Both the position numbers and the translations under genes were made by a program. Shown one piece after another: positions 49,086 through 61,575 of a DNA stretch of 64,000 nucleotides. Positions within the stretch are counted from its first letter, which is position 1. Each line of letters begins with the position of its first letter. The stretch covers positions 568,501 through 632,500 of the forward strand of contig JAODUO010000049.1 of assembly GCA_025642075.2 (NCBI GenBank), given 5' to 3'. Source of the DNA: Ridgeia piscesae (Eukaryota; Annelida; Polychaeta; Sabellida; Siboglinidae). The notes under the pieces were generated by a model that was not told where the DNA came from, did not search any database, and saw nothing but the letters and a program-made list of their open reading frames with translations.

Positions 49086-52000
49086 CATCAATACAGCAAT
49101 TGGTATTTGCGTTAAAAAATAAAACTCATTAAATTAAACAACGGATTTTGTTTAATGATGAATTTTCGCTAAGAGATCTACCTGTTGGCAATTATGTCTT
49201 CCATCATTATATGTAAAACAATACTAGGATGGAGACCTTTCTTACGCGTGGCGGCCGCCTTGACCAAATAACGGTGTGGAGTAACAGTATTAATGGTATC
49301 AGAACTAAATATTGTTTAGAAGGTAAGCCTAACCATTAGTAAAACGGATATAGTATGTTCAAGGTGTCTTCTTTATCAGAATGTAACATTAAATATGTTT
49401 GATATTTAATAATAATAACAACAGAAATAACCGTAAACAAATAAAATTTACCCAATGCAAAATGTGTATTGACATTTTATGGTTTTATTTTGCCATGGGT
49501 AAGGAATCCGCATATTGATTTCCATTGACGAACAGAACGAGTGGTTTACGCGACGATGCAGAAGTTCCAAAGATTAATTAACGCCATTAAGCGTTTATAG
49601 ATTCGGCTTGTAAAATACAGCAATTCAAAACTTACTATCTCTTACTATTTTTCACCATTGAAAATATTCTTCCGACCACGCGTAAACTTATCTATGAAAA
49701 TGGGAGATTATGTTATTTTTCCGAATTATTTATTAGCCCGCAAAATTGCACCATCGGGTTTGTTAATCTATCAACCAATCCATCAATCGATCAATCAATC
49801 GATCGACCGATGGATCAATCGATCAACCGATGATGGATCAATCGACCCATCGATTGATCGATCACAAAATGAAGTACCCAAGCAGTCAAGCTGTCAATCA
49901 ACCAATCAACCATTTCTTAGGCACACTACATAATTATACATGGGAGGACAAAATGAATCAGCTGTGAGATAATTGCGAATTATTGTATTTTGTGACAATT
50001 ATATCTGGGAGAATGGTATTGAGGAATCGTGTTACTGCAATAAATTTTGCTGCAAACTTGAATTTTGTATTGGACGTGGCACTCCTGCCACAATTGCTGC
50101 AGTAATGCCACTCGCAAAATAAGAAGTTGGCCCCTAATTACACACGGGACGTTACGGCAGATTATGGCTATAAGGATCACGTTCGGATTTGGTAGTTATT
50201 TCTTATGATCGGTGTTCCCCATTTCCACGGGGAGATTGCAGAAATTTCAAAGTTGTCTCTGTTGAGCGTGTGTTTATTATTGATTTTGGATTATAGGTAT
50301 GTTTATTCCTAATGTCACACTGTGTTAATTCAATTTCAGTTTGTGATAATCTGCGCCGCTGTGGCCTTGGGTTATTACACTGCGCGTTTGAAGTAAGCTC
50401 GTTGGTGCAACTAAATCACTAAGACGCTAAATAAAGTAAACGTGCCAGAGATCTGAGGCTTCATATTTAAGCAACATTAATTTATAACGGCAAAATCGAG
50501 ATGTGTCTCCTCAAATGCCCACCTACGCCCCATCACCTGGGACCCGTGTAGTAAGAATTCAGTGTACACAGAAATTCGTGACTAAGACCAAATCGAACGC
50601 CTGTAAATGTTACGTGGAATCGTGATTACAGTCTAAAGTTGTGTTTGAACTGCAGTGAGAGGGAGTCCGGTATAACGGGTTAGAAAGATCACACGCAGCG
50701 GCGGTGAGCCGCAGGTATGTGACAAATGCGAGGTTGTTTGCGCTGTTCGCTCTACGAGCTTGCAAACATCGTCTGCAGGCACGCTGTGTTCGAGGGAAAC
50801 TCACCGCTACGCCAACGGCAGTGAGATCAACACACGTCTGTGTTCATATACATTCATTGATAACGGTATGCGCACACACAACTTTGGAAAATTATAAGGC
50901 CTTCGCCCGTTTCGCCAGTTAGAGACGCCGCGATGGTTTCAAACTACAGTATCGCTTTCAGAGTCGCATCCGTTTATTTCTGGCGCGCTCAGAACAAACA
51001 GTTGAAGTAATTACTCGTTCAAACCACAAACCAAGGCTTTGTTCGAGATAGGGCGCGTTGAATAGAGTTCTTTGTGTGCCATTGTCCAGCCAACACTCAA
51101 CTTCAAAACGTACGGCAATGATGTCACCTTCCCAGTTCCGAGGTTCATTTTTAAAGTGTGGAGAGTTTACGCACGGACGACAAAACAACTAATCGTATAC
51201 AATGTATTGGTGTGAAATTTGTAAAAACGGAGATAAAGACTTGTAACAATAACTATTATTACTACCTGTAAGAAATTACATAAACATTAATCTATGAGAA
51301 CTAGTACATTACTACGGTAATTCCCTATAAACAATGACGTAATTTATAAATGTATGTTAACATTATCTCTATAGTAGTAATTAATGTCTACACGCAGCGT
51401 TAAAAAAATTATGCATATTGTTTCTCTTTTCTTAATTTATATACAAATATTACTACTATGATAGTAGCACAGGCCATACAGGACGTTATATTTTGATTGG
51501 GAACAATGTTAAAAAGTCTAACACATAAACTTATCCATTTCCATAAAATAATTTTTTTATTTATAATTATAATCACCCGTATGACTTGATTATATTGAAA
51601 CAAATATTAATTCATGCGTAATAAATAATAATGCTATTTTCTCTTTAGGCGACTCCTATAATCGCGACAAGTTTTAGGTAGGCTTCCGTCATACAGCATT
51701 TTCTTCTGTCTTGTTGTTGAAACATAAATATAGGATAAGTTCTGGTAACGCTACCAAAACATTCATTACAAGGAATTACCAAACAACTGACATCTTATGC
51801 TGCATAGCTGTGACCAACATAAATTAACTTTGTAGCCGATGTGAGTGAAAACGCACCGAGAATAGGTATGTAAAAAGTACCACAAATATCGTGTTGTAAA
51901 TGCATCTTTTGTTGTAAACGAATACAAACAATGATTCATTTTTATGTTATACCATATAGATCGCCACCTTTCATTAAAATAACAGAATTGTGTTTACAAT

Positions 52001-52588
52001 ATTATAAAAAAAATTACATTACACAGAAACATGCAATTAGTGTTACACTGGCTAACTGTAATGAACAACCCATCAACATTGACAAGAACAATATTTTAAA
52101 CGGCTGTATGAGGTCGTTGTAGATGTTTACACACCAGGGGCACTATTACCGAAATTCATTGGCGCCATCGTAACGTCAGCTTCTTCTAACCTAAACGGGG
52201 GCATATTCCAAAGGTGGCATGTAATAGGGAACATTCAAAAAGGTCTAAGGTCACGCCAAATTCCAAAGACCTACGGGACACGTGCCTCAAAGCCCCTCCT
52301 TATGGTTAGCATAAATGAGTGTATATATATGAATGATTGTTTGTGTTAAAGTACTATTCAGGATATTGTAGTACACGAAAACGCAGCACCCACTTTCTGT
52401 CTTTGACATTTTATATATAATTGCATGTAATAAATTACGAGTTATCGCTGTTTTCCGACATGCGATTTCGGCGTTATCAATTAGTGTGAAGTCCAACTGC
52501 ATGGGGCTACTAAATAAGTCATCATTCAACTTCATATACAGCGTCATCCTATTCATGGGAATACCTTCTTCGTGTGGGATCACACATA
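49086..52588. other. No gene recognised
   Basis: AT-rich apart from a slightly GC-richer patch at 50,600-51,150. Frames are short and show no domain. Confidence 0.5.
49765..49865. repeat. ATCA/ATCG tetranucleotide-rich tract
   Basis: Imperfect CAAT/CGAT tetramers, partly self-complementary because GATC/ATCGAT recur. Confidence 0.8.
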
Positions 52589-52917
52589 AAGGTAAGTTCT
52601 TATATAGCGCAGTATCCAATCCTCAGGAGTGCTCAAAGCGCTTTACACATTACTTCCCTGGCAGACCTATTCAATCAAACACCATCTCAACTTCTCTGGG
52701 AAGCATCCAGCCATATGCTACAATTAATGCGCGAAGGCTGCTCGTACACATATCCACCACTTGTCTATAGCCAGGTACTCATTTATACAGCTGGGTGGAC
52801 TGGAGCAATGTAGAGTGAAAAAAACTTGCCCAAGGTTTTAACACTGCAGCACAGGATTCGAACCCGGGTCGTCTCAGTCGAGAGTCCGACGCCCTATCCC
52901 TGAGCCACGGCGCTCAC
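52589..52917 (-). mobile_element. Full-length tRNA-derived SINE
   Basis: On the minus strand the head at 52917-52843 has a B box (GGTTCGAATCC variant, plus strand GGATTCGAACCC) and an A box (TGGCTCAGGGA). The central domain, GGGAAGCATCC block and tail (AAAGCGCTTTGAGCA, GCGCTATATAAGAAC) follow. The best-preserved copy in the window. Confidence 0.88.
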
Positions 52918-53429
52918 ATAAGGCCGTAACCAAAGATTGCCTGTGTTTTCTCACCGCTGCCTACATCGTCACTTGGCGCCAATTCCATCCGAGTGTAGCT
53001 TCACTCCTTGCATAATTTACAATTTGTTCTTTGGTCTTGGTTTCTGTAGCGTAATGTTGTTTGTACGTGGTGAGGAAGCTAACCTCACGCACAACCCTCC
53101 TCCTTTCTCAGCCCGGCTTGGGATAGGTCATGGCGGAGTTTCATGGCAATAACATCGGTATAATCGGTTACTCGAATTTCTCCTATAATAACTGTTGTTA
53201 TAACATATTTTACGTTGCTGTATTTATATGCATATCTGCGCAATGTATAGTTCTTTGCAATATCACATATTTATGTTTTTGCTCTAGGAAGAAACGTAAA
53301 AGAAACGTAATTATACCTTTATTCTGTGTGTATAATTTTACAAATATAGTGTCAAAACAGAACGTTATTTCTGTTTGCCCTTGGTTAATTAATAACTAAT
53401 TCTGATGGAATATCAATACGTTTAGTTAA

Positions 53430-53539
53430 AGGGACCCAAAAGGGGAAAGTTACATGCTATGCACGTGAAAGAGTTAATAAAAACAAACTATTTTGAACGG
53501 TTATCACATTTTTAACGTCAGTGGTTTATTAATAAAAAA
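53430..53539 (+). repeat. Left terminal inverted repeat of the TTAA element
   Basis: Matches the reverse complement of 60199-60306. Confidence 0.8.
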
Positions 53540-54795
53540 AAATTGAACACCTTTTCCATCAAAGTTCGTAAGTCGCGCCATTTTGACTGATGTGTGACGT
53601 CGGCAAATGCTTGGCTCATTGAGCTCAGAGCGGGCAACTCTGTATTTAAAATTCCGTTAAATCGCCAGGTGGCGCGTCGCGATGTTTACACGCGTTATGT
53701 GAAGCGAACATGATTTTCGTTCAGAAATAGCTGAATTTCGGTTGCAACGATAAGGGCCAACATTTTCAAGATAGAACTGAACGCGCTGGTAAACCTGGTA
53801 AAGAAGACCCGCCGGAAGCCGAAATGCAGAGCCGAGTAACAAGCCGAGGCGACATTGACAAGTGGTCGAAACTCGCTGAAACTTCGAAACACTGACAGGT
53901 ATTTTGATGGCCTCGCATTCGATCCCGGGATTCGGCGAGTTTCTTCTTAGTCACAGCCATGCCGTGTATTATTCTCCAAATCAGTGGTGTAGTGTAGGAT
54001 ATGTTATACACAACGTGAGTTTTCCCAATTTGAAACAAATATCATATGGGGTCATGGCCAAGGCTCTGCGATTTATGTCAGCCTGACACCCACACAGAGT
54101 GACAGGCTCGGTCCTTCGCCCTAGCTTAAAACTGTTTTCAGGAATCAATTTCCAAATTGTCCACAACTGTGACAAAAATGCAGATTAATTGTTGTTTTTC
54201 AAATACTGGACATTATTATATTAACAGTAGCGACTGTGGCATGCTTTTGTATTATTGATATAGCATGACATGTGCGGCTATGAAACAGATGTGTGTCAAT
54301 CATAGATATAAATAGAACACACCAGTAGATCGAACTATAGCCATATAGGGGAAAGATTAATTATCTAACTATGTGGTGTCAATATTGATTGTTCTTTTAA
54401 TAGGCGTGGTATATTTAAAGGGAAAGTTTGGAGCATAATTCTGGAGGGCTAAATAAAAAAAGAAAATCACCACCCATGTTCTTTATGAAATCGACTTCAT
54501 GCTGAATAATAGTTGTTTTTTAGCTGAAATATATGTACAGTGGAATGTCTCTATTAAATATAACAATTTGAACTGGCTAAAAGTAACACAACTAGCAGAA
54601 CAAATATTCTAAACTATAACATATGTGGATATATTTATGTATATTCTGCGGTGATCTTAATTGCAATGTAACTTTGTTGTCGAGGTAACCATAATAGTGG
54701 CGAGGTAACCATAATAGTAGCCGTCAGGTTCCACATTGTGCTACTAATATTTCTAATTCATGAAAAACTAATTTAAACATCTGGTTCTGTTTCAG

Positions 54796-54908
54796 ATGTG
54801 CCATGATATATTACAAATGGCCATGGATTTTATATTCTGTGTTTGGAGCAGACGGTGCTTCCAAATGTAACCGGTTAGACAACTTTCACATGTATCTGCC
54901 AAAAAAAT
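54796..54908 (+). CDS. Unrecognised putative exon a (37 codons)
   Basis: The segment is bounded by TGTTTCAG and GTAAGT, close to ideal splice sites. Reading from the second base gives 37 codons without a stop, including ILYSVFGADGASKC and NRLDNFHMYLPKK, and leaves one base that completes a Cys codon with the next exon. The peptide is not low-complexity and shows several Cys/Trp/Tyr residues. I do not recognise a family. It lies inside the TTAA-bounded segment, so it may be part of a transposase gene or of a host gene disrupted by repeats. Confidence 0.35.
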
Positions 54909-55261
54909 GTAAGTATATGTTCATGTATTATAAACAGTGAAATGTGTTGCTCACAATTTATTGACAATGAAAATAACATTAGAGCAACCAGAACACCAAG
55001 CAAACTAACATGATACAACATTTATATAATACAAATGATATTTCATACAATGAAAACACCACACATTATTCTATAGTAGAAATATACCCAACAATTAATG
55101 TTTAACAGTAACTGATTTAGGATCATTCTAGAATATTTCGAGTAGCATGCCCAGTTGTCCACTATGTCAGAACTAAAAAACCGTTCCAATGATTTTATAA
55201 AAACATGTATTCTACAATGATAATGGATTGAGTTACCTCCATTTTCATATGTCACCTTCAA

Positions 55262-55738
55262 CACAGTTCTTATATAGTGCGGTATCCAATCCTCAAACAT
55301 GGGGCAAATACATTTGTATTTGAAAATATTTAAATACTTTTTAAGTATCTGTAATTGATGTTTAGGAATAAAAAGTATTTGGATCCCTCAAGAGTATTTT
55401 TATTTAAATAAATGTCAATGTATTTGACCCAATGTCTGCTTAGCATTGTCCTTGTCAAAGTGGTTTATACTTTACTCCTGGCAGACCTACTTAATTAAAC
55501 ACCATCTCATGACTGTGGGAAGCATCCAGCCAAGCTGTAATTAATTAATCAAGACGGTTTGTGTACAAATATCCACCATCATCTATAGCCAGTTACTTGT
55601 TTAACAGCTGAGTGAATTGGAGCAATGACGGGTGAACAGACTTGCCCAAGGTTCGACACAGCACCACATGGTTTCGTTCTCGTAGTTGAGAGTCTGAAGC
55701 CGAGTCCAAAGCTTTAAACCACTGCGCCACTGTACATA
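55262..55738 (-). mobile_element. tRNA-SINE copy interrupted by a MITE
   Basis: The tail (GTTCTTATATAGTGCGGTATCC) is followed at 55294 by a 145-bp insertion. The SINE resumes near 55,445 with GTCCTTGTCAAAGTGG, GGGAAGCATCCAGCC and TATAGCCAGTTACTTG, and ends in a diverged tRNA-like head with GCGCCAC at about 55,728. Confidence 0.8.
55294..55438. mobile_element. Short hAT-like MITE inside the SINE
   Basis: Termini CAAACATGGGGCAAATACATT and the reverse complement of AATGTATTTGACCCAATGTCTG match each other and the 57464-58224 element. It is 145 bp and noncoding. A clean 8-bp duplication is not visible. Confidence 0.6.
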
Positions 55739-55773
55739 GTTGATATATTTATTTAGGCCTTATTTTATTTCAG

Positions 55774-55973
55774 GTGTCCAAGTCGGCCATATACAGAGAG
55801 TTTTACCTGGTGGATCCATGGCAGGCTTGGTCGAAGGGTACAGAGAGTCATACCAGTGTATACCAGCCATAAGATGGAACTTCCGTGTGCTCTCAGCGGA
55901 GAACAAGATATGGGATAACACTCCGCACTTGTTGACTGCTGCCTTTACAAATTATCAGTTGATTTGTAAATAA
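55774..55973 (+). CDS. Unrecognised putative exon b (65 codons plus stop)
   Basis: The acceptor TTTATTTCAG precedes the exon. In phase with exon a it encodes VQVGHIQRVLPGGSMAGLVEG, then CIPAIRWNFRVLSAENKIWDN, and ends NYQLICK with TAA. The proposed intron contains the SINE at 55262-55738, which fits insertion into an intron. No domain is recognised. A third open segment, 56384-56590, also preceded by TGTTACAG, contains NIEEQCPLPWCSVLEM and could be an alternative terminal exon. Confidence 0.35.
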
Positions 55974-56846
55974 GCAGTTGATTTGATTATGAACAAACTG
56001 ACTCTTGACACTAGCAGATCTTGTTTCATTAGCTTGGGCATATCTGTCCCATGGACTGCCGACATGAACAGTCATTGTGGGTGAAAGTATTGAAAATATT
56101 CTTATTGAAGTAATTCACCATTCTCTCTTTCTGTCTGCTATGGGCTGGTGGATCTGCAGGTAAACATACAGCTGTAGTGTCTTCAGCTCAATTGCTTGCG
56201 TCCTGAACAGAAAACACAGCTATGGTTATTGTGGTCGTTGTGACTTGCCGGACGTTCTGCTAGAGCCATGGTTCCATCCCTATAACTAAACAGGACCAGT
56301 AGTGCAAAATATTGACTGTTTGAATTTACTATGTTTTTATATGAAAAAAGATCATTCAATCTGGTGCCAAATAAGCAGCATATATGTTACAGTGTAATAT
56401 TGAAGAACAGTGTCCTTTACCTTGGTGCAGTGTGTTGGAAATGGTAAATATCAAACAAATCTGTGACAGGATTAGCGGATACATTGCATTAAAGCAAATG
56501 GGACTGTATAGATATCAGGTCGTCATGATAGAGTACAGAAGTTTTCTGGCAGATGACATACACTCACTAAGATCTTACTTTGACAGCTGACATACTGAGT
56601 TGCCTTTATTATTGCACAGTTAGATAATGATGATGCTGTTCCAGCTGCTGTCTTCATTGAATAGAGATGTGTATGTTTGTGTGGTGATACATATTAAATA
56701 AATTGCAGTCATACCGATTACATGACTACTTAGTGTTTATGCGCACTAGAGTGATTAAGTGCTCAGTCATACTTCCTAATGTTGGTAAAATGTGGTATTG
56801 AATACATAATTGCAAAATACCGCGTCTTACAAACATTTACCCAGTC

Positions 56847-58722
56847 CAGAGATGGAGACCGTAATTCTCGTGTATTGTACTCAAATTTTCGAGTACGAGT
56901 ACTTTTTGAGTAATCGTACTCGAGAATAATGGTGCAATCGTACTCACGATTACTTTTCACGTTTACATTTTTTTCATATGAACAGTTGCAAGCAAATAAT
57001 ATTTGCTTGTCTAATATATTATATTAGACAGATAAAAATGGCAATATTAGAAGTAATCTAATAAATGTAATAATAATCAAGGTATTCATTTTCTATTACT
57101 GTTGAGCATTTCAATTAAATAAATATTCAGTCAGATTTCTCTAATTAATACCTTCTCTTCCCAGAGAAGCAACATCTCCTCACCATCCTGCTTAGTACAA
57201 AGTACAAGTTATATTGTGACAGTCCCCGAGAAGCACTGCAGGAGATAAGCATCCCCTAACATCTGGCTTTGTACTTTTAGAAGCCAGGCTACAGCCCCAC
57301 TGTACTATTTGCTCTGTCAGCAGTGGTGTGAATGACTGGTCATATTTCCATCCAGAATTCTGACTGGGTCTGGGCGGTTAGCTGCTAAATCCTCGTATAT
57401 TTTAATTAAGCGCAAACTGTAAACCTGTCTAAATCCAAAAAACCATTCTGTGTTTGTCCCATCCAGACATGGGTCAAATACATTGAAATGTATTTAAATA
57501 CAAATATTCTGAGGGATTACAAATACTTCTGTTCATATTTTTCAAATAATTCCTTCATTTTGTATTACTATGGTGTAAAAGCAGCAAACACATATTGAGA
57601 CACTTAGTTTATAGGCATAATTACTGTTTTGCTCATATGATGACAGGCACACCAGTGTTAGAGAGTATTGTTATTGCTAACTGCATCACAGTGACAACTG
57701 ATTGAAAGATAAAGGCCAAATATATTGTTTGTATGTTACGCCAGGAGGTCCATAATATGATGCCTATGTTGCCTCAGAAGAGACACTGTTAATCATTGCT
57801 ACCATATTGTGTTCAAGGTCAGCCAGGAAACCAGAATAACTTTGTGCCAAATTGAACCCTGACTCCAAAGAACAAAAGGGGATATTGGCCTGTGGTCACT
57901 GTTAGGTCCATCCTCTGGCTCTGAGCAAACACAAGTTGGGGTCACTGCAGGGTCTGTGGGGAAGCCTGCTGTTGCTAAGGCCTTCATCAGTAATAGTATT
58001 GTTGGGTGAAGTTGCAGTGCATTAAGGTAATCAGTTTGGCAGGCATTATGTGTGAGAAAAAGAAATGCTGATACTGACAAATTTATTTCAAAAAATATTT
58101 GAACAAGTCACATATTTAGGAAAGTATTTTAAATACAAATACTTTAATTCTAAACATCAAATACAAATAATTTCAAAAGTATTTAAATACTTTCAAATAA
58201 TTTTTTTATTTGACCCCATGTCTTGACCCATCTGATATACTACTTTTTTGAATATGCCCCCCTGAAGAGTTGTTATTGTAATGTATTTGATCATGTAAGT
58301 ATTTGAAATTTTTAAATGCCTCCTATGTGTATTTGATTCAGAAACCATAAATTAAATTATTAATCCAGCATTAAATGATTCATCCAATACCTGAGAAAGT
58401 CGTCTAATTATTAATAACAATAACATCTGGACAGTGGATAGCAGTAATTAGTTAGAACATTAGTGACACAACAACAGAACAAGAATGACACCTAGGGATT
58501 CCATGAAAGTCGCCTTTATGTTAGAAACAGGATATTCATTAAAGTAATCATGAAAGTAATCATGATTACATTGTAAAGTAATCGTACTCATACTCGAGTA
58601 TATTGTAAAGTAATCGTACTCGTACTCGAGTACATTTGTTTTCTGAGTACTCGTACTCATGCATGTTCAAAGTAATCGTACTCGTACTCGAGTACATTTG
58701 TATTGTACTCACTCCATCTCTG
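56847..58722. mobile_element. hAT-like nonautonomous element with GTACTCGAGTAC subterminal repeats
   Basis: Left end CAGAGATGGAG mirrors right end CTCCATCTCTG. Subterminal CGAGTACGAGTAC/GTAATCGTACTCG motifs are clustered at 56,880-56,960 and at 58,570-58,700. No transposase frame was found and no 8-bp duplication was seen. It contains a second nested element at 57464-58224. Confidence 0.6.
57464..58224. mobile_element. hAT-type nonautonomous element (761 bp) nested in the above
   Basis: Left end CAGACATGGGTCAAATACATT and right end ATTTGACCCCATGTCTT are inverted. The flanks GTCCCATC (57456-57463) and GACCCATC (58225-58232) form an 8-bp target-site duplication with one mismatch, the size typical of hAT. 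Interior TATTTAAATAC motifs occur near both ends. A 93-codon minus frame at 57,799-58,080 has no domain. Confidence 0.72.
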
Positions 58723-60198
58723 GTATATTGTTAACTGGCAAAATGTCAATTGAGACATCACGCTAATGTGCATGGTGGATCATCGACTTACTTGCTAAAC
58801 CATTGGATTTTTTTTTTTTGAATTACATTAGTGATTTGCGCGACACAATGGTTGAGGGTAGAGAATTCCACTCATTGTGGTGGAGAAGAGACTGGTTCCA
58901 AATGTTTACCGAGTGTTTACCCAAAGATCTAGTGTTGTATTGGATAGAGTGATCTTGTGGGATATCTACAAGTCCACGTTCCATCTAGTATATTATGCTA
59001 GTCTGTTAAAATGTCTTCCTGTTTGCTCAGTGTGTCCCCAATATTTCAAGAAACTACCAATAAAGGCAATAATATTGCAAATTTGCAAAGTGATTTTTTT
59101 ACAGTACATAAGTTATGTCTCATCATAGCTAATTATTCATCATTTACTGTAAGCCTGTAACATGTCCTAGTATCAATGTTGTATGAGTATCTGAACTGAT
59201 ACAGCACACAGAATTTGTAATTTGTTCTCTCACGAACAAATAACATGAATGATTGAAAACAACATTCACAATGCTATTTTTTATGTTTGAATAATATGTT
59301 TACTGAAAAATATAGCAGTCATGTTGGCACTTTCAGACGGTCAACCTGAAAATAGGAACTGCATGCGTAGCTACGAAACTCGAAAGGCAGTACTTTTGAA
59401 TTTTAGCGAGTGATATCAAAGTGCCTATATTATCGTTCATGCGGATTGACTATGACGTCTACTATCTGGCTTGCATTAATTCAGCTTTTTTTTGTGTGTT
59501 ATTGACACGTAGCTTTCCCTTTTTAGGGCCTCTGTTCATGCAAACGTGAATATACCATTCCAAAGTAGGATAAAATAAAACAAATAATAATGAATAACAA
59601 TATCGGACGGCCTAATGCTGGACCTAGTTAGCGGCTCCATGATCCCGTGCATACCTTTCAGAACGTTAACTGTGGTGGACGTTTACGAACAATATCAGTA
59701 TGTACATAAGTCATCTGACAGACATCGAATGTGTCTAATGGTACAAGATTCAAATAATTTAGATACAGAAGACTTAATAATATTTACTAACCTTCTTGCG
59801 CGCTTTGATGACTTGGCTACGGCGACGGAAGGATTCGACCGGTAACCCGTTTCGACGACTATCGTTGGTGATTAAATATCGCGCTAATATCGTTTGCACA
59901 GCTCCATACTTGAAAACTCGACGTCGCCGACTTTCTGCGGATCTTGACCCAGTATATCGGTGAGAAACATCCTATTCGAAGCAACGTTCATCGAACGGAT
60001 GTCCTTCTTCGAAGTTCGCGTATCTTACAACATTGTGTTTACAACGGCGATAGCATTGACGCATGCAATCGGACACGTGACTTTAAGGCCGGTTCTGCGT
60101 GCTGAGTGGTCAGACCACGGTCAGACAACAGGAAGAGGCGCATCATGGACGCCTCTATGAAGTCGATGATTTCAGTAAAATTATCCACTTTGGAATTA

Positions 60199-60306
60199 TT
60201 TTACTAATAAACCACTGACGTTAAAAATGTGATTACCGTTCAGAATGGTTGCTTTGTATTAGCTCTTTCACGTGCATAGCACTTAATATTTCCCTTTTGG
60301 TTCCCT
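60199..60306 (-). repeat. Right terminal inverted repeat of the TTAA element
   Basis: Matches the reverse complement of 53430-53539. Confidence 0.8.
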
Positions 60307-60310
60307 TTAA

Positions 60311-61244
60311 TTATGGTCTATGTTGGTAAACTACCCTATGAACGTATTTCCCACAACGTGTATTACCTGCTAGTAATATCGTTTGTTATCGAAACATACT
60401 CGACAATAGCACACACACATATACTGCTATTTCCACCAATGTTTACGCAACACATTCCATGTCCCAGATATTTGGCCCCGATATTCCGATATCAACTTAC
60501 GATAATAATACCGTTTAACGAATCGGGTAGTGCTTTACCTTTGTAATTTTTTGTTGTTGAAATCTCTACTTTCGAAAGAAACTGGTTGAACACTTTTTTC
60601 TTTCCGATACGGAATTTCGCACTCATTCATTTAAAAGCCAATGTTTTTAGGCTTACACTAATAACTGTTATCAACGCAATGAAGCAAACAGTGTCAAGTA
60701 CCCGAAATTGTGCAATAGGTGAATAACTATTCGTACGGCTCATTAATATCGGTGTGTCTAACCACCGTATCTGGCGGATACGTGTTCAACTTGGCTTTTA
60801 GTGCAGTTTCATTGTCAGCGCTTGTTCGTTGCATTCGTAAAGCGTTATGTTTACTGTATACGGCAACTGATTTCCATTGCATATAACCATGTACACATCT
60901 TTCAGTATGAACAAATCTGTTTACACAAACCGACTAAATCGCACATTTGTACAAGATAGTGCACGTAAATTAAGATATATGGGAAGCGTATAATGCTCTT
61001 GAATTATCAGACTGTTGACCTTTAAAACAATTATCCTGATAACCCACTTATAACTTATAACCTAACGGTATGTGGAATATAAACTCCCTGTTAATAGCTA
61101 AATAATCCACGTTCGATCTGACATGTGTAAACGTGAACAATTATACTGATCTAATCCAACTGCAAAATTGTCTGACGCGTGAATACAATTGTGAACGTCT
61201 TTTAATGTTGCGCTTAGTGTTTAATGTATAGTAACATTGTTGTT
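60311..61244. other. No gene recognised
   Basis: AT-rich DNA, short frames only. Confidence 0.5.
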
Positions 61245-61575
61245 GATATTTCAATGAGTGTTCAGTGTTGAAATAAAGATTAACTCGATCTTTCAATGAA
61301 TGTTCAGTGTTGAAATGAAGATTAACTCGATCTTTCAATGAATGTTCAGTGTTGAAATGAAGATTAACTCGATCTTTCAATGAGTGTTCAGTGTTGAAAT
61401 GAAGATTAACTCGATCTTTCAATGATGTTCAGTGTTGAAATGAAATTAACTCGATCTTTCAATGAGTGTTCAGTGTTGAAATGAAGATTAACTCGATCTT
61501 TCAATGAGTGTTCAGTGTTGGAATAACGATTAACTCGATCTCTCAATGAGTGTTCAGTATTGAAATAAAAATTTA
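61245..61575. repeat. 42-bp minisatellite, about 8 copies
   Basis: Unit about 42 bp with TCAATGAGTGTTCAGTGTTG, then AAATGAAGATTAACTCGATC. Since 42 is a multiple of three the minus strand reads a 14-residue repeat (KDRVNLHFNTEHSL), interrupted by 1-bp indels near 61,424 and 61,443. No independent evidence of coding. Confidence 0.95.

Larger units (their letters stand above)
53426..60310. mobile_element. Possible 6.9-kb DNA transposon with about 110-bp TIRs and TTAA target site
   Basis: TTAA at 53426-53429 is followed by AGGGACCCAAAAGGGG. TTAA at 60307-60310 is preceded by the reverse complement of AGGGAACCAAAAGGGAAA. The inverted arms stay alignable for about 110 bp (53430-53539 and 60199-60306), sharing TGCTATGCACGTGAAAGAG and CACATTTTTAACGTCAGTGG, with roughly 80-85% identity by eye. 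TTAA duplications with long TIRs occur in piggyBac and Kolobok elements. The AGGG terminus is less like piggyBac (CCCT...). Inside are a SINE, MITE and hAT-like insertions, and two unrecognised exons. No transposase was recognised, so two separate inverted insertions of one family remain possible. Confidence 0.55.

Noticed and set aside
59615..59845. 76-aa plus-strand frame inside the TTAA element
   Set aside because: Complex composition, but no splice signals or recognised motif; left out as a gene call.
61141..61422. 93-aa frame with 14-residue repeats
   Set aside because: The 42-bp minisatellite period happens to be a multiple of three. Other monomers in the same array have 1-bp indels that break the frame.
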